Part shown: positions 8,736 to 17,790 of the stretch, in pieces
Numbering within the stretch: the first letter of the stretch is position 1
Layout: every line of letters begins with the position of its first letter
DNA from: Oscillospiraceae bacterium
GTDB taxonomy: Bacteria; Bacillota; Clostridia; Oscillospirales; Ruminococcaceae
Direction: 5' to 3'
Length of the DNA: 64,000 nucleotides
Assembly: GCA_017559185.1 (NCBI GenBank)
Contig: JAFYSU010000027.1
Coordinates: 26,336 to 90,335, forward strand
Position numbers and translations under genes: made by a program
The notes under the pieces: generated by a model
Database searches by the model: none
Told to the model about the DNA's origin: nothing
Seen by the model: the letters and a program-made list of their open reading frames with translations, nothing else

Positions 8736-9125
8736 TTAAAACAAGAAAAAAGCCCTAATTTGTGACTAAAAATGACCTAAGTTCAAAAAACTTGTTTATT
8801 AAAATGACTTTGGTTCAATAGTTTTGGGATGTTTGTTGTGTTTTTTGTGCATGTTTAATAGAAATATTTGCTAAATATAAAAACTATATAGCCAGTAAAC
8901 AAAAAGGGGGAATTCTACAAAAAAATGGTGTTTTGTGACCGAGTTGTGACTTGCTTAATGTAAAATTTAATTCAGTAAGATAAAGTGTGTAGCTGAATGA
9001 TGCTTTCAAACTTTCTTGAAAACTAAGTTCAGTAAAAAGAGGTTTTCCTGAAAATTTGGAAAACGAGTGGCAAATCATAATAATGCATAGCCGAAAGGTT
9101 TGCAAAGGTTAGCGAGGTAATTAAA
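8736..9125 (+). other. AT-rich upstream region of the giant surface protein gene
   Basis: No gene is seen in these 390 bases. An imperfect 26-base direct repeat starts at 8769 and again at 8801 (AAAATGAC, 4 variable bases, GTTCAA, then TTG), a spacing of 32 bases or about three helical turns. This could be a regulator-binding pair. No convincing promoter could be chosen among several AT-rich candidates. AGGT at about 9115 serves the downstream ATG. Confidence 0.4.
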
Positions 9126-12100
9126 ATGGGTAAAATGTTCAGCAGGGTTGAAATTCGCAGAGCAACAGCATTCCTTCTTGCAGTTCTCATGTTTACATCT
9201 CCTGGCGTGGAAGCTGCAAGCATTGCATATGCAAGCGAAAGCCTTGAAGAAGCAGCAGACAGCAACCATGAAATTTGCGTATCCTACGAGCAAATTTTGA
9301 ATGCTACCGACCCAAGAACTTGGGAAGACCAACACGCATCCGACGATGACGAGGATGAAAAAGAAGAAAACACCGAAGAAGAAGCTGTAGAAGAAGCAGT
9401 TTCCGAAGAAAGCACTGAAGAAGCTGTAGAAGAAACAGTTTCCGAAGAAAGCACCGAAGAAGAAGCTGTTGAAGAAGCAGTTTCCGAAGAAAGCACCGAA
9501 GAAGAAGCTGTTGAAGAAGCAGTTTCCGAAGAAAGCACCGAAGAAGAAACTGTTGAAGAAACAGTTTCCGAAGAAAGCACCGAAGAAGAAGCTGTTGAAG
9601 AAACAGTTTCCGAAGAAAGCACCGAAGAAGAAGCTGTTGAAGAAACAGTTTCCGAAGAAAGCGCTGAAGAAGAAGCTGTTGAAGAAGCAGTTTCCGAAGA
9701 AAGCGCTGAAGAAGAAGCTGTTGAAGAAACAGTTTCCGAAGAAAACACTAATGAAGAAAATTCCAACGAAGTAACTTCCGAAGAAACACTCGTAACTGAA
9801 ACCGAAGACGAGGAAGAAGACGAGGAAGAAGAACTCGTTATTGATAAAGAAATCCTGCGCAAAGTTGAAAGAGCAGGTCTTGAGCTGAACGAAGAAGCAG
9901 AAGAAGCACTGCTTGGTACAGTTCTTGTTGACTTCTACAACGAAAAAGACCTTGGTGATGACTGTGTTGCTTTGCTTGCAGCAGAACAGGATGACAACGA
10001 CCTTGTACTGGTAGTATTTGGCGAAGAAGAACACCCATTCGAAGTTAAAGTTCTGTGGGAAAAAGGTGAAGACGGTGAAGAAGACGAATGGTTTGATGAA
10101 TACCCTGTTGACACCGTTTATGTAGCACCTGAAACCGAAGAGGTTGAAGAAGTTGTTGAAGCAGTTGAAGAAGAAATCGAAGTTGTTTTTGAAGAAAGAG
10201 TAAACGGTACTGTAATTAAAGCAATCACCAAAGAAGGCGTTTTTGCTGAAGGTACAGTAATGAATGTTCGTCTGGTTGAAAATCAGGAACAGCTGGAAGT
10301 TATTGCTGACGAGGTTTCCAACGAAAAAGACTCCGAAGTAACAACCGAAATGCTCACCGCAGTTGATATCACCTTTACACTTGACGGTGAAGAAGTTCAG
10401 CCAAACGGTGAAGTTCAGATTGTTTTTGAAGACGAAACAATTACTGAAGAAACCGAAGTTGAAGTTTACCATGTTGAGGCACTTGCAGCAGCACCAATGC
10501 TGATGAGCCTTGACGAGGAAGAAACCGAATTCCCTGAAGAAGTATCAGTTGCAATTGAAGAAGACGAGCAGGCTGTTTTCGTTTCCCTTGATGACATGGG
10601 TGCTGAAGCTGCACAGGGCGAAGCAACCTTTACTACCGACCACTTCTCCATTTATGTTTTTGTAAAGGATTTTGAATTGTTTGGAGACGACAAGGTACAT
10701 TTCAGCAGCTGTATTGCTAAAGTAATGGGAGCAGGCTCTGATGTATCGAAATGGGAAACTATTTCTGAAGATGAAGAAATTGCAGTAGAAGTTAAGAATA
10801 ATGGAAAATGTAAACCTGACAAACTTAGTGTTGCTGAGATTTATGGCTATGAGTATGCAAAAGAGCTGTATATTCTTGACAAAGATACCGACAAAATCCA
10901 CAAGGTAAAACAACTGTCTTATGGCGATACTTGGGATACACTTGAAATTGCTTGTGAAAACGGCAAAAATATTAGCATGCGTAACGATGGAAATGCCGGT
11001 GTTTGGGGCGACACTGATTATCAGCTGATTTTCGTTTACCAACCAATTGTTTACACTGTTTCCGTAGGTAAGGTGCATTATCAGGATAAAGCATATCAGG
11101 TTCAAAGCCTTTTTGTAGGCAGCGATAACACCATTGAAGGCACTGTAAACAAAGCGGATTACAGCGAAGAATGGCTCAATAGTGATGATGTTATTGAATA
11201 CATCGTTAACGAACTGAATGCCGATAACAGCAAAATTGACTGGGCAAACAAGTTCGGCCGCAAAATTGACCTTACCAAAGACACCGTTACCGTTAGCGAA
11301 GTTTCTGTAAAAGGTAATCATATTACAGTTGATGTTGAAATTAACCGTTACAAACCGGCACAGCTTAACCTTACTGCTAATGTTGCAGTTGAAAATGGTG
11401 ACACAATCGAAGTTGAACTGGGTAAGGTTGCTAACGAAGCGTACACAGCTGCTGATTTCGCTTCTTATGAAGATGACATGATGAGCGGTGCTGAACTTGA
11501 CGATGAGTACTACTACCTTGATTACGCTAATGCCGAGGTTGTTGCAGGTGAAGATACCGTAACCCTTAATGTAGCTGCAAAACTTGTTAGAGAAGACATT
11601 ACATTTACATTTACAAGTGAAGATGAAAATCTCACCGTAGACGATGTAACATTCTACGACGAAATCAAAAAAGATATAAACTGGACTGACCTTCACACTA
11701 AAGTTGAAGAAAGATTGGCACTGAGCAATGCTTACGACATTGAATGGACTGACAACACAACAGGTAAAGTTGTTGTTCTTACCGATGAAGTTGAATTTAG
11801 TGTTATGAACCGTGTATTCGCTAAAGACGGCGAAATGGTTTCCTACAATGCAACACACAAAGTGCCAAGAAACACAACAAATAAAGCTTATCGTGACAGC
11901 GTTGTAAAAGCTGCAGCCGAAGAATTCTTTGGTTGGGGCGAAGCTGACTTCCAAATTGTTTGGGACAGCGATACCACAGGTAATGTTGAACGCGAAGTTG
12001 TTGTTTATACCTTCAAAAATGGCGAAACAACTGAACTCAGAGCTTTGGGTGTAAGCCATACAACTGCTGACCTTGATGCAGTTAAAGCAGAAGTAGCAGC

Positions 12101-15100
12101 TGATTTCCTTGCATCTTACACTGAAGCAAACGGCAAAAATGCAGACCTTTACACACTTGAATGGACTGCTGCCGAAGGTGAAGAAAACACTTTCGAAGCA
12201 GAAATTAAATTTAACGGCAAAGTAGTTAACATTTATGTTGACGGTCTGCTGTACGAAGCAAAAGAAGTTGCAGTTGATGCTGCTGTAAAAGCATCTACAC
12301 CAACCGACGACAGTGCCGTATTTAAAAAGCTTAACGGCATGGTAAATGAAGGCTTTGTTGCAACAAACTACGAACACGAAGTAAATACCGATTGGTATGA
12401 CATCACATGGAAAGTTGACGGCAACAACATTAACGGTACAATAGTTGAACGCGAATACAAACTTGGCTTCTTCATCCGTCATGACGGTAAAAATGCTGAC
12501 AAAGAAGGCTTGAACACTCCAGATGCTGAATATACTCCAATCAGCAACATGGCAAACAAAACAACATTCCTTGGCAATCCAACTTCCAAGAAGGTTGTAA
12601 GCTACATTAGCGGCAACAGCTTTAAAGAACTTGTATTCCCAACAGACGAAAAAGTATTTGAACTGCTTGAAAATGTAAACGGTCTTAAAGATGCTGACGG
12701 CAACGATGTAGATGGTACTCTTGAAGGCAGATACACAGTTGAATGGTATGTTGTGAAAAAAGAAAGCAACGGTTACCATGTAGATGGTCGTTTGGTTCGC
12801 AACTTTGAAACAGCTGAATTTGTAATCGACGGTGTTGCAGTTCACTCTGCCGAAGTAGGCAAAGACCTTGAAAGCATTGATGCAGCAGCAGTTCTTGGTG
12901 ACAAAACAACCGATGAACTCCTTGCAGACTACGCTGCAAAAGCAAACGGTCTTGACGAAGCAGCTCTTGCAAAACTTGCACACGGCAGCAGATACTATCA
13001 CATTAATTGGGATAATGGTACATTTGAAGACGGCAAATGGGTTGTTACAGGTACACTTAAAAATGTAATGTACGGCTTCAAAACATCCGTTTCCAAAAAT
13101 CCTTTCAATGTTAAGGAAAACGGCAGTGCAGCAAACTATGTTACAATTCGTGCAATTAAACCTAACATGACAACATATCTTGGTAAACCTGAAAAAGGTG
13201 AATACGGTCTTGTAATGGGCGGTATGTTGGAAGACGAAGTTGTAGATGTAGTAGCAGCTCTTGGCGATAGCTTCAATTCCGAAAAACTGCTCCCAAGCGA
13301 TAGCGAAGTGTTTGGAAAAATGCAGGCAGATGTTGATGCAGGCAAAATTACAGATGCTGACGGAAACATCGTTACAGGTAAACTTACCGAAGACAGATAC
13401 ACAGTTGAATGGTGTCAGTTCAAACACTTTGGTCAGGGCTACCACCTGAACGGTCGTTTGGTTGCAAAATTCAATGCTGTAACAGTTACCGTTGACGGTA
13501 ACGATTACATCGTTGAACTGGGCAAAGACAAAAACTTTGCAGACCTTACAGACGCTGAAAAAACCACACTTGTAACAACACAGTGCGGCGTTGAAATTCC
13601 TGAAGGCAAAAAGCTTGTTTGGAACGGAACCGAAGGCAGCATAGTAAACATTTACAATACTGTTAAGTTTGTAATTCAGGGTGTGGAAGTTTACTCCAAC
13701 AGCAACACAGTAGAAAACATTGAAGATGTAGACGCAGCAGCAGTTGCAGATATGGTAGACGATATGTTTGCAAAAGCTGACGGAAATTCTGCAAAAGAAT
13801 GGACCTTGATTGATAAAGCTCGTAAAGAACTTAAAAAACAAGGTATTGAGCTTAAAGGCGGAATTGATTACTACTCCATTAACTGGGTAGGCGAAAACAA
13901 CGAAAATGTTACATTTGCAGACGGTGTATGGACAGTAGTAGGTACTTTGGAAGAAAAACTCTATCCTGTACAGTACACACTCTACAATAACGAGGGTGTT
14001 AAAGTAGCAGAATATACTGGCACTTCAATCAACTGGATTGGTGGCGGAAATTATTTCGAAGACGGTAAAGAAATCGTAAATAATACTTGGGAAGGCGTAG
14101 CATTCCCACAGGATGCCGATGTTTTCGCAGCTATGAGTGATGCTCCAAATGCTGATGTGTACACAATTAACTGGAACAGCATTATGTACAGCTTTGGCAA
14201 CAAATGCTACAAAGTTAAAGGTACACTTGAAAAACAGCAGCAGACTGTTAAATTCACTGCAACCTTTGGTGAAGAAACAAAAGAATTCAGCACAACAGTT
14301 GACATTGATGTAACAGTAGACAAAGACATGAAAGCACTCGAACTCTTCGGTCTTAACAACGATGAGGGTAAATATATCCTTACATGGAACGAAGATGGCA
14401 GCAAAGTAGTTATCACTGAAAAAGTTGTTGATAACGATGACAACACCCCAAGTGGCGACACCTCAAGTGATGACACCCCAAGTGGCGACACCCCAAGTGA
14501 TGACACCCCAAGTGGCGACACCCCAAGTGGCGACACCCCAAGTGATGACACCCCAAGTGGCGACACCCCAAGTGATGACACCCCAAGCGGCGACACCCCA
14601 AGTGATGACACCCCAAGCGGCGACACCCCAAGTGATGACACCCCAAGTGGTGACACCCCAAGTGGTGATACCCCAAGTGGTGACGATGACACCACAGGTA
14701 ACGAAGGTGAAACTGACACTGATGCTACAACAACCACAAACAGTGGTTCGGGCAGCAGACGCAGCCATCCAAGTGATAGATCCGGTTCTTCCGCAAGCAG
14801 CACTCCTGCTGCAAGCAATACAGTAAATATTGCTGATGAAGCAACTCCACTTTCAAGTGGTCCGGTTGCAGCAGCAACAGTTGTAAGCATTGCTGACGAA
14901 GCTACCCCACTTTCTGATGGTGCAAATGTAACAAACAGCAGCTCTAATGAAAGCACAAACGGCAGCTTTGCTGAAATCGGTGACGAAAATGTTCCGCTGG
15001 CAGATATTCCTGAGTTTGTTGAAGAAGAAACTCCTTCCAAAATGCCTGCATTCATTACAGCTTTGGCAAGTGCAGCTGCAATGGGTATTCTCTCCTTTAT

Positions 15101-15152
15101 ACTGCTTTTCTTCAAAAGAAAAAAAGATGAAGAAGATGAACAGAACGCATAA
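9126..15152 (+). CDS. Giant repeat-containing cell-surface protein with C-terminal anchor
   Basis: A 2008-residue exported protein of unknown function. Residues 1-38 look like a signal peptide (basic start, then ATAFLLAVLMFTSPGVEAAS). Residues 84-207 are about nine tandem 13-14-residue acidic units of the type EEEAVEEAVSEEST. From about 850 to 1770 there are roughly eleven copies of a strand-turn-strand pattern: Tyr-x-Ile/Val-x-Trp, a variable loop, then Val-x-Gly-x-Leu (for example YTVEW...YHVDGRLV and YHINW...WVVTGTLK). Residues 1773-1855 are a low-complexity Gly-Asp-Thr-Pro/Ser-Asp-Asp-Thr-Pro spacer. Three copies of an I-x-DE-x-x-PL motif follow (IADEATPL twice, IGDENVPL). The end has a hydrophobic span (about 1974-1996) and a KRKKDEE tail. 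There is no LPXTG before the span, so sortase anchoring is doubtful. A terminator follows. Confidence 0.85.
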   Translation: MGKMFSRVEIRRATAFLLAVLMFTSPGVEAASIAYASESLEEAADSNHEICVSYEQILNATDPRTWEDQHASDDDEDEKEENTEEEAVEEAVSEESTEEAVEETVSEESTEEEAVEEAVSEESTEEEAVEEAVSEESTEEETVEETVSEESTEEEAVEETVSEESTEEEAVEETVSEESAEEEAVEEAVSEESAEEEAVEETVSEENTNEENSNEVTSEETLVTETEDEEEDEEEELVIDKEILRKVERAGLELNEEAEEALLGTVLVDFYNEKDLGDDCVALLAAEQDDNDLVLVVFGEEEHPFEVKVLWEKGEDGEEDEWFDEYPVDTVYVAPETEEVEEVVEAVEEEIEVVFEERVNGTVIKAITKEGVFAEGTVMNVRLVENQEQLEVIADEVSNEKDSEVTTEMLTAVDITFTLDGEEVQPNGEVQIVFEDETITEETEVEVYHVEALAAAPMLMSLDEEETEFPEEVSVAIEEDEQAVFVSLDDMGAEAAQGEATFTTDHFSIYVFVKDFELFGDDKVHFSSCIAKVMGAGSDVSKWETISEDEEIAVEVKNNGKCKPDKLSVAEIYGYEYAKELYILDKDTDKIHKVKQLSYGDTWDTLEIACENGKNISMRNDGNAGVWGDTDYQLIFVYQPIVYTVSVGKVHYQDKAYQVQSLFVGSDNTIEGTVNKADYSEEWLNSDDVIEYIVNELNADNSKIDWANKFGRKIDLTKDTVTVSEVSVKGNHITVDVEINRYKPAQLNLTANVAVENGDTIEVELGKVANEAYTAADFASYEDDMMSGAELDDEYYYLDYANAEVVAGEDTVTLNVAAKLVREDITFTFTSEDENLTVDDVTFYDEIKKDINWTDLHTKVEERLALSNAYDIEWTDNTTGKVVVLTDEVEFSVMNRVFAKDGEMVSYNATHKVPRNTTNKAYRDSVVKAAAEEFFGWGEADFQIVWDSDTTGNVEREVVVYTFKNGETTELRALGVSHTTADLDAVKAEVAADFLASYTEANGKNADLYTLEWTAAEGEENTFEAEIKFNGKVVNIYVDGLLYEAKEVAVDAAVKASTPTDDSAVFKKLNGMVNEGFVATNYEHEVNTDWYDITWKVDGNNINGTIVEREYKLGFFIRHDGKNADKEGLNTPDAEYTPISNMANKTTFLGNPTSKKVVSYISGNSFKELVFPTDEKVFELLENVNGLKDADGNDVDGTLEGRYTVEWYVVKKESNGYHVDGRLVRNFETAEFVIDGVAVHSAEVGKDLESIDAAAVLGDKTTDELLADYAAKANGLDEAALAKLAHGSRYYHINWDNGTFEDGKWVVTGTLKNVMYGFKTSVSKNPFNVKENGSAANYVTIRAIKPNMTTYLGKPEKGEYGLVMGGMLEDEVVDVVAALGDSFNSEKLLPSDSEVFGKMQADVDAGKITDADGNIVTGKLTEDRYTVEWCQFKHFGQGYHLNGRLVAKFNAVTVTVDGNDYIVELGKDKNFADLTDAEKTTLVTTQCGVEIPEGKKLVWNGTEGSIVNIYNTVKFVIQGVEVYSNSNTVENIEDVDAAAVADMVDDMFAKADGNSAKEWTLIDKARKELKKQGIELKGGIDYYSINWVGENNENVTFADGVWTVVGTLEEKLYPVQYTLYNNEGVKVAEYTGTSINWIGGGNYFEDGKEIVNNTWEGVAFPQDADVFAAMSDAPNADVYTINWNSIMYSFGNKCYKVKGTLEKQQQTVKFTATFGEETKEFSTTVDIDVTVDKDMKALELFGLNNDEGKYILTWNEDGSKVVITEKVVDNDDNTPSGDTSSDDTPSGDTPSDDTPSGDTPSGDTPSDDTPSGDTPSDDTPSGDTPSDDTPSGDTPSDDTPSGDTPSGDTPSGDDDTTGNEGETDTDATTTTNSGSGSRRSHPSDRSGSSASSTPAASNTVNIADEATPLSSGPVAAATVVSIADEATPLSDGANVTNSSSNESTNGSFAEIGDENVPLADIPEFVEEETPSKMPAFITALASAAAMGILSFILLFFKRKKDEEDEQNA
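9375..9746 (+). repeat. Acidic 42-base coding tandem repeats
   Basis: About nine units encode Glu-Glu-Glu-Ala-Val-Glu-Glu-Ala/Thr-Val-Ser-Glu-Glu-Ser-Thr/Ala. Units differ by a few bases, mostly Ala/Thr swaps; the first two are shorter by one or more codons. The near identity predicts copy-number variation between strains. Confidence 0.9.
14443..14687 (+). repeat. Gly-Asp-Thr-Pro / Asp-Asp-Thr-Pro tandem repeat
   Basis: A 15-base unit (ACCCCAAGTGGCGAC and its GATGAC variant) is repeated some sixteen times, giving a Thr-Pro-Ser-Gly/Asp-Asp linker. The array mixes the two unit types in runs, a sign of recent duplication. It probably spans the cell wall. Confidence 0.9.
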
Positions 15153-15166
15153 TTAACCCAACATTT

Positions 15167-15200
15167 AAAAAGGACTTTCCGATATCGGAAAGTCCTTTTT
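15167..15200 (+). terminator. Terminator of the giant surface protein gene
   Basis: AAAAAGGACTTTCCG pairs perfectly with CGGAAAGTCCTTTTT. Confidence 0.85.
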
Positions 15201-15221
15201 GTCATACTGTATTTTTAATAA

Positions 15222-15255
15222 AAACCAAAAGGACTTCCCATTAGGGAAGTCCTTT
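15222..15255 (-). terminator. Terminator of the threonine aldolase gene
   Basis: AAAGGACTTCCC (15228-15239) pairs with GGGAAGTCCTTT (15244-15255). The T-rich tail lies on the minus strand. It is a near-copy of the neighbouring plus-strand terminator. Confidence 0.8.
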
Positions 15256-15259
15256 AAAA

Positions 15260-16288
15260 TTAACCTATAATTTTTGCAAAAACTTCGATTGCTGTGTCGA
15301 TGTCCTGTTTGGAAATATCGTTATGTGTAACAAAACGGAATTCACCGTCTTCAATACCATTAATCAAAATATTTTCGGCAAGCATTTTGTCGGGCAGAGT
15401 GTTTATAACATCGGCAGGACGGTCAAGCTTAAAGAATAGCATATTTATTTCAACCGAGGACATATCCAATGTAACACCGTCTATTTTGCTGAGTTTTTCA
15501 GCCATATATTTAGCATTTGCGTGGTCTTCGCCCAAACGCTTGGACATTTTTTCAAATGCAATAATACCTGCAGCTGCAAGTACACCGCACTGGCGCATAC
15601 CGCCGCCAAGTATTTTGCGGTTACGACGAGCTTCTTCAATAAATTCGCGGCTGCCTGCAACTACCGAACCAACAGGTGCACACAAGCCTTTAGAAATGCA
15701 AACATTAACCGAATCACAATATTTTGCAATTTCCGAAGCTTCAACGCCAAGTGCTTCGGCAGCGTTGAAAATTCTTGCACCATCCATGTGAACAGGAATT
15801 TTGTGTTCTTTGGCTATGTCGTAAATTTCTTTAAGTGTTTCCAAAGGAACAACATTTCCTACTGCCAGCGGGTTTTCCACGCAAATCAAGCCGGTGCGTG
15901 GGTAATGTACATTACCGTGTTCACGAATTGCGGCACGAATTTTTTCAGGCTCAGGCAGTACATTGTCATAATGCAGTGGTCGCAGCATTACTTGGGAAAG
16001 TGCGGCTGCACCGCCGCCTTCGTGTACTGCTATGTGCGAAGCGTCGGAAAGTATAATTTCATCACCACGGCGTGTGTGTGTCATAACACTAACCTGATTG
16101 CCCATTGTGCCGCTTGGTACAAACATTGCGGATTCCTTACCGAGCATTTCGGCAGCCAGAGCTTCAAATTTATTTACAGTAGGGTCATCTCCGTAAACAT
16201 CGTCGCCTACAATGGCATCAAACATTGCCTGACGCATTTCGGGTGTTGGCTGGGTTACGGTGTCGCTTCTTAAGTCAATCATTCTCAT
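15260..16288 (-). CDS. ltaE: Low-specificity L-threonine aldolase
   Basis: A 342-residue PLP enzyme (beta-eliminating lyase family) that cleaves threonine or allo-threonine to glycine and acetaldehyde. Family marks are MIDLRSDTVTQPTPEMR at the N-terminus, VYGDDPTVN, FVPSGTMGNQ, HIAVHEGGG, the PLP-binding aspartate in VHMDGARIFNAAEALG and the Schiff-base lysine in CISKGLCAPVGSVV (about residue 200). GAGG lies 10 bases before the first ATG; a second ATG two codons on is possible. It has its own terminator and no co-directional partner, so it is probably monocistronic. It is convergent with the surface protein gene. Confidence 0.95.
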   Translation of the reverse strand: MRMIDLRSDTVTQPTPEMRQAMFDAIVGDDVYGDDPTVNKFEALAAEMLGKESAMFVPSGTMGNQVSVMTHTRRGDEIILSDASHIAVHEGGGAAALSQVMLRPLHYDNVLPEPEKIRAAIREHGNVHYPRTGLICVENPLAVGNVVPLETLKEIYDIAKEHKIPVHMDGARIFNAAEALGVEASEIAKYCDSVNVCISKGLCAPVGSVVAGSREFIEEARRNRKILGGGMRQCGVLAAAGIIAFEKMSKRLGEDHANAKYMAEKLSKIDGVTLDMSSVEINMLFFKLDRPADVINTLPDKMLAENILINGIEDGEFRFVTHNDISKQDIDTAIEVFAKIIG

Positions 16289-16411
16289 GGTGTAAAAACC
16301 TCTTTTCCGAAAGAATTTATAAGTTATTATATCATCAAAGCACGGTGGTGTGAATAACGGCTTTTATAAAAGATGTTTATATGCTAAAATTTAAAACAGA
16401 GGTGATAAAGC

Positions 16412-16768
16412 ATGAGTATATTGTTTTTGGAATATCCAAAATGTTCGACTTGTAAAAAGGCAAAAGCATGGCTGGACAGCAACGGCATAGACTATATTGA
16501 CCGCCATATAGTTGAGGCAAACCCAACTGTAAGTGAGCTTGATGAATGGCACAAAAAAAGCAAAATGCCGCTTAAAAGCTTTTTTAATACAAGCGGTCAG
16601 CTTTACCGTTCGCTTGAACTTAAAGATAAACTGGCGGATATGCCTCGTGAAGAGCAGCTTAAACTGCTTGCTTCAAACGGAATGCTGGTAAAGCGTCCGC
16701 TTATTGTTGGGGATGATTTTGTCCTTGCAGGCTTTAAGGAAGCATTGTGGCAGGAAAAATTAAAATAA
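16412..16768 (+). CDS. Spx/ArsC family thioredoxin-fold protein
   Basis: A 118-residue protein of the ArsC/Spx/YffB family. It begins LFLEYPKCSTCKKAKAWLDSNGIDY with a CxxC pair (CSTC at residues 10-13), the redox switch of Spx and MgsR. It contains LKSFFNTSGQLYRSL and the conserved LVKRPLIVGDDFVLAGF. Classical arsenate reductases keep a single N-terminal Cys with an RxxR-type anion site; the CxxC and small size fit Spx-like regulators or YffB-type proteins better. Which of these it is cannot be told from sequence alone. Lys-rich helix and flanking terminator show a one-gene unit. Confidence 0.85.
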   Translation: MSILFLEYPKCSTCKKAKAWLDSNGIDYIDRHIVEANPTVSELDEWHKKSKMPLKSFFNTSGQLYRSLELKDKLADMPREEQLKLLASNGMLVKRPLIVGDDFVLAGFKEALWQEKLK

Positions 16769-16772
16769 AACA

Positions 16773-16800
16773 AAAAGGCACTTCGTGTGAAGTGCCTTTT
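16773..16800 (+). terminator. Bidirectional terminator
   Basis: AAAAGGCACTTC, loop GTGT, GAAGTGCCTTTT. It serves the Spx-like gene and probably the convergent DUF1540 gene at 16819. Confidence 0.85.
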
Positions 16801-16818
16801 GCTTTGGTGAGCCGCGTA

Positions 16819-16986
16819 TTAGCCTTTAAGACGGAAAGACTCACAGTCGGTGCATTCAATTTTGGTTGGGTTGGTTTCGTGAGTACCTACGGTAATTTTA
16901 TCGAGTGTGCAGTAGTTTTCACTGCCGCAGTGATGTGTACACTGCTGAACTGTACAGCCAATGGAACGATTTGCTTTGGAATTCAT
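16819..16986 (-). CDS. DUF1540 domain microprotein
   Basis: A 55-residue protein starting MNSKANRSIGC with the DUF1540 pattern of spaced cysteines: C11, C16, C20 (with HHC), C26, then ECTDCESF near the end. The function of the family is unknown; the Cys/His spacing suggests a metal-binding or disulfide fold. The start is well supported by GGGAGGT placed 7 bases before the ATG. It is convergent with the Spx-like gene and shares its terminator. Genes of this family are common as single small units in Clostridia. Confidence 0.85.
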   Translation of the reverse strand: MNSKANRSIGCTVQQCTHHCGSENYCTLDKITVGTHETNPTKIECTDCESFRLKG

Positions 16987-17194
16987 GAGAAATACCTCCC
17001 GTATTTTAAAATCAGCGAAGATAAAATGCAGTGCATTGTTCTTGAATTATCGTATAAATACGACACATCAAGAACGGCTGCATTTCACCGCCGCAATAAT
17101 ATTTTGAACAGCTTTTCAAATAATAAACCATGTAATAAATTTAAATTTTTACAAAATGAACCTTGGGTAGAGAGTGTATCGACCAAATTTATAC

Positions 17195-17236
17195 AAAAAA
17201 CAGGTGCGGAAGTAATTGCAAGGTTTCCGCACCTGT
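17195..17236 (-). terminator. Terminator of the gerQ-like gene
   Basis: CAGGTGCGGAA (17201-17211) pairs with TTCCGCACCTG (17225-17235); the T-run for the minus strand is at 17195-17200. Confidence 0.75.
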
Positions 17237-17240
17237 TTTT

Positions 17241-17711
17241 TTAATAGAAAAATTTTATGAATTTTATGTTGTAAAAGTCACAGGCAATAATGTCGTCGGT
17301 TTCATATTCGTTGATAAGAATGTAGTTTGCACCTACCGCAAGCAGTATGCCTGTACGGTCGACCAATGTATTTGTTCCGATTAAGAATTCAACAAGAACC
17401 TTTCGACCGATTTGTGTACGCAAAAAGCCGTTTAGATACTGTATATTATTGCTGTTGATAGACGATGGCTGGTCGCTTACATCTATTGCGGTAAGGCTGT
17501 TGTCGGTTTGCGGCATCTGCATTTGAGGAATGTTTGAATATATTGGCTGAAGTTCGGGAAGACCTGTGTAGCCAAGCACCTGCGGAGTACCACATCTGCC
17601 GTTTGTGCAGTACGGTACAGGCTGATACTGCTGCTGAACAGGGGAAGAGCCAACATTGTTATTTGCAGGGGTTTGCCACATACCCATGTTGTTCTGCTGT
17701 GGATTTGCCAT
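17241..17711 (-). CDS. gerQ: GerQ-like spore coat protein
   Basis: A 156-residue protein with a Gln/Pro/Asn/Met-rich N-terminal half (ANPQQNNMGMWQTPANNN) and a conserved C-terminal block from about residue 90 that begins IQYLNGFLRTQIGRKVLVEF and ends CDFYNIKFIKFF. This matches the architecture of Bacillus GerQ, a coat protein needed for CwlJ to reach the coat and act in germination. The adjacent cwlJ-like gene supports the call. The ATG at 17711 follows GGAGC; a TTG eight codons upstream is less likely. A perfect hairpin lies between the two genes. Sequence similarity is seen by eye only, so the name is provisional. Confidence 0.7.
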   Translation of the reverse strand: MANPQQNNMGMWQTPANNNVGSSPVQQQYQPVPYCTNGRCGTPQVLGYTGLPELQPIYSNIPQMQMPQTDNSLTAIDVSDQPSSINSNNIQYLNGFLRTQIGRKVLVEFLIGTNTLVDRTGILLAVGANYILINEYETDDIIACDFYNIKFIKFFY

Positions 17712-17743
17712 AATTACAGCTCCATTCTCCGGCAATCAGTTTT

Positions 17744-17786
17744 AAAAATTCAGTGCTGCCGTTTTGCCGGAATGCGGCAGCACTGT
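17744..17786 (-). terminator. Hairpin between cwlJ-like and gerQ-like genes
   Basis: CAGTGCTGCCG (17751-17761) pairs with CGGCAGCACTG (17774-17784); a run of five T follows on the minus strand. It would reduce read-through from the cwlJ-like gene into the gerQ-like gene. Confidence 0.65.
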
Positions 17787-17790
17787 CGGA

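Noticed and set aside
10545..13841. Long minus-strand open frame opposite the surface protein
   Set aside because: Its Cys/Phe/Asn-rich composition is the mirror image of the acidic repeat gene; no start signals.
14407..14700. Gly-Asp-Thr-Pro DNA repeats as a CRISPR array
   Set aside because: Units are contiguous 15-mers without spacers and stay in frame within one gene.
16747..17244. Plus-strand 165-codon open frame
   Set aside because: It runs antisense to the well-supported DUF1540 gene and through two terminators, with no ribosome-binding site.
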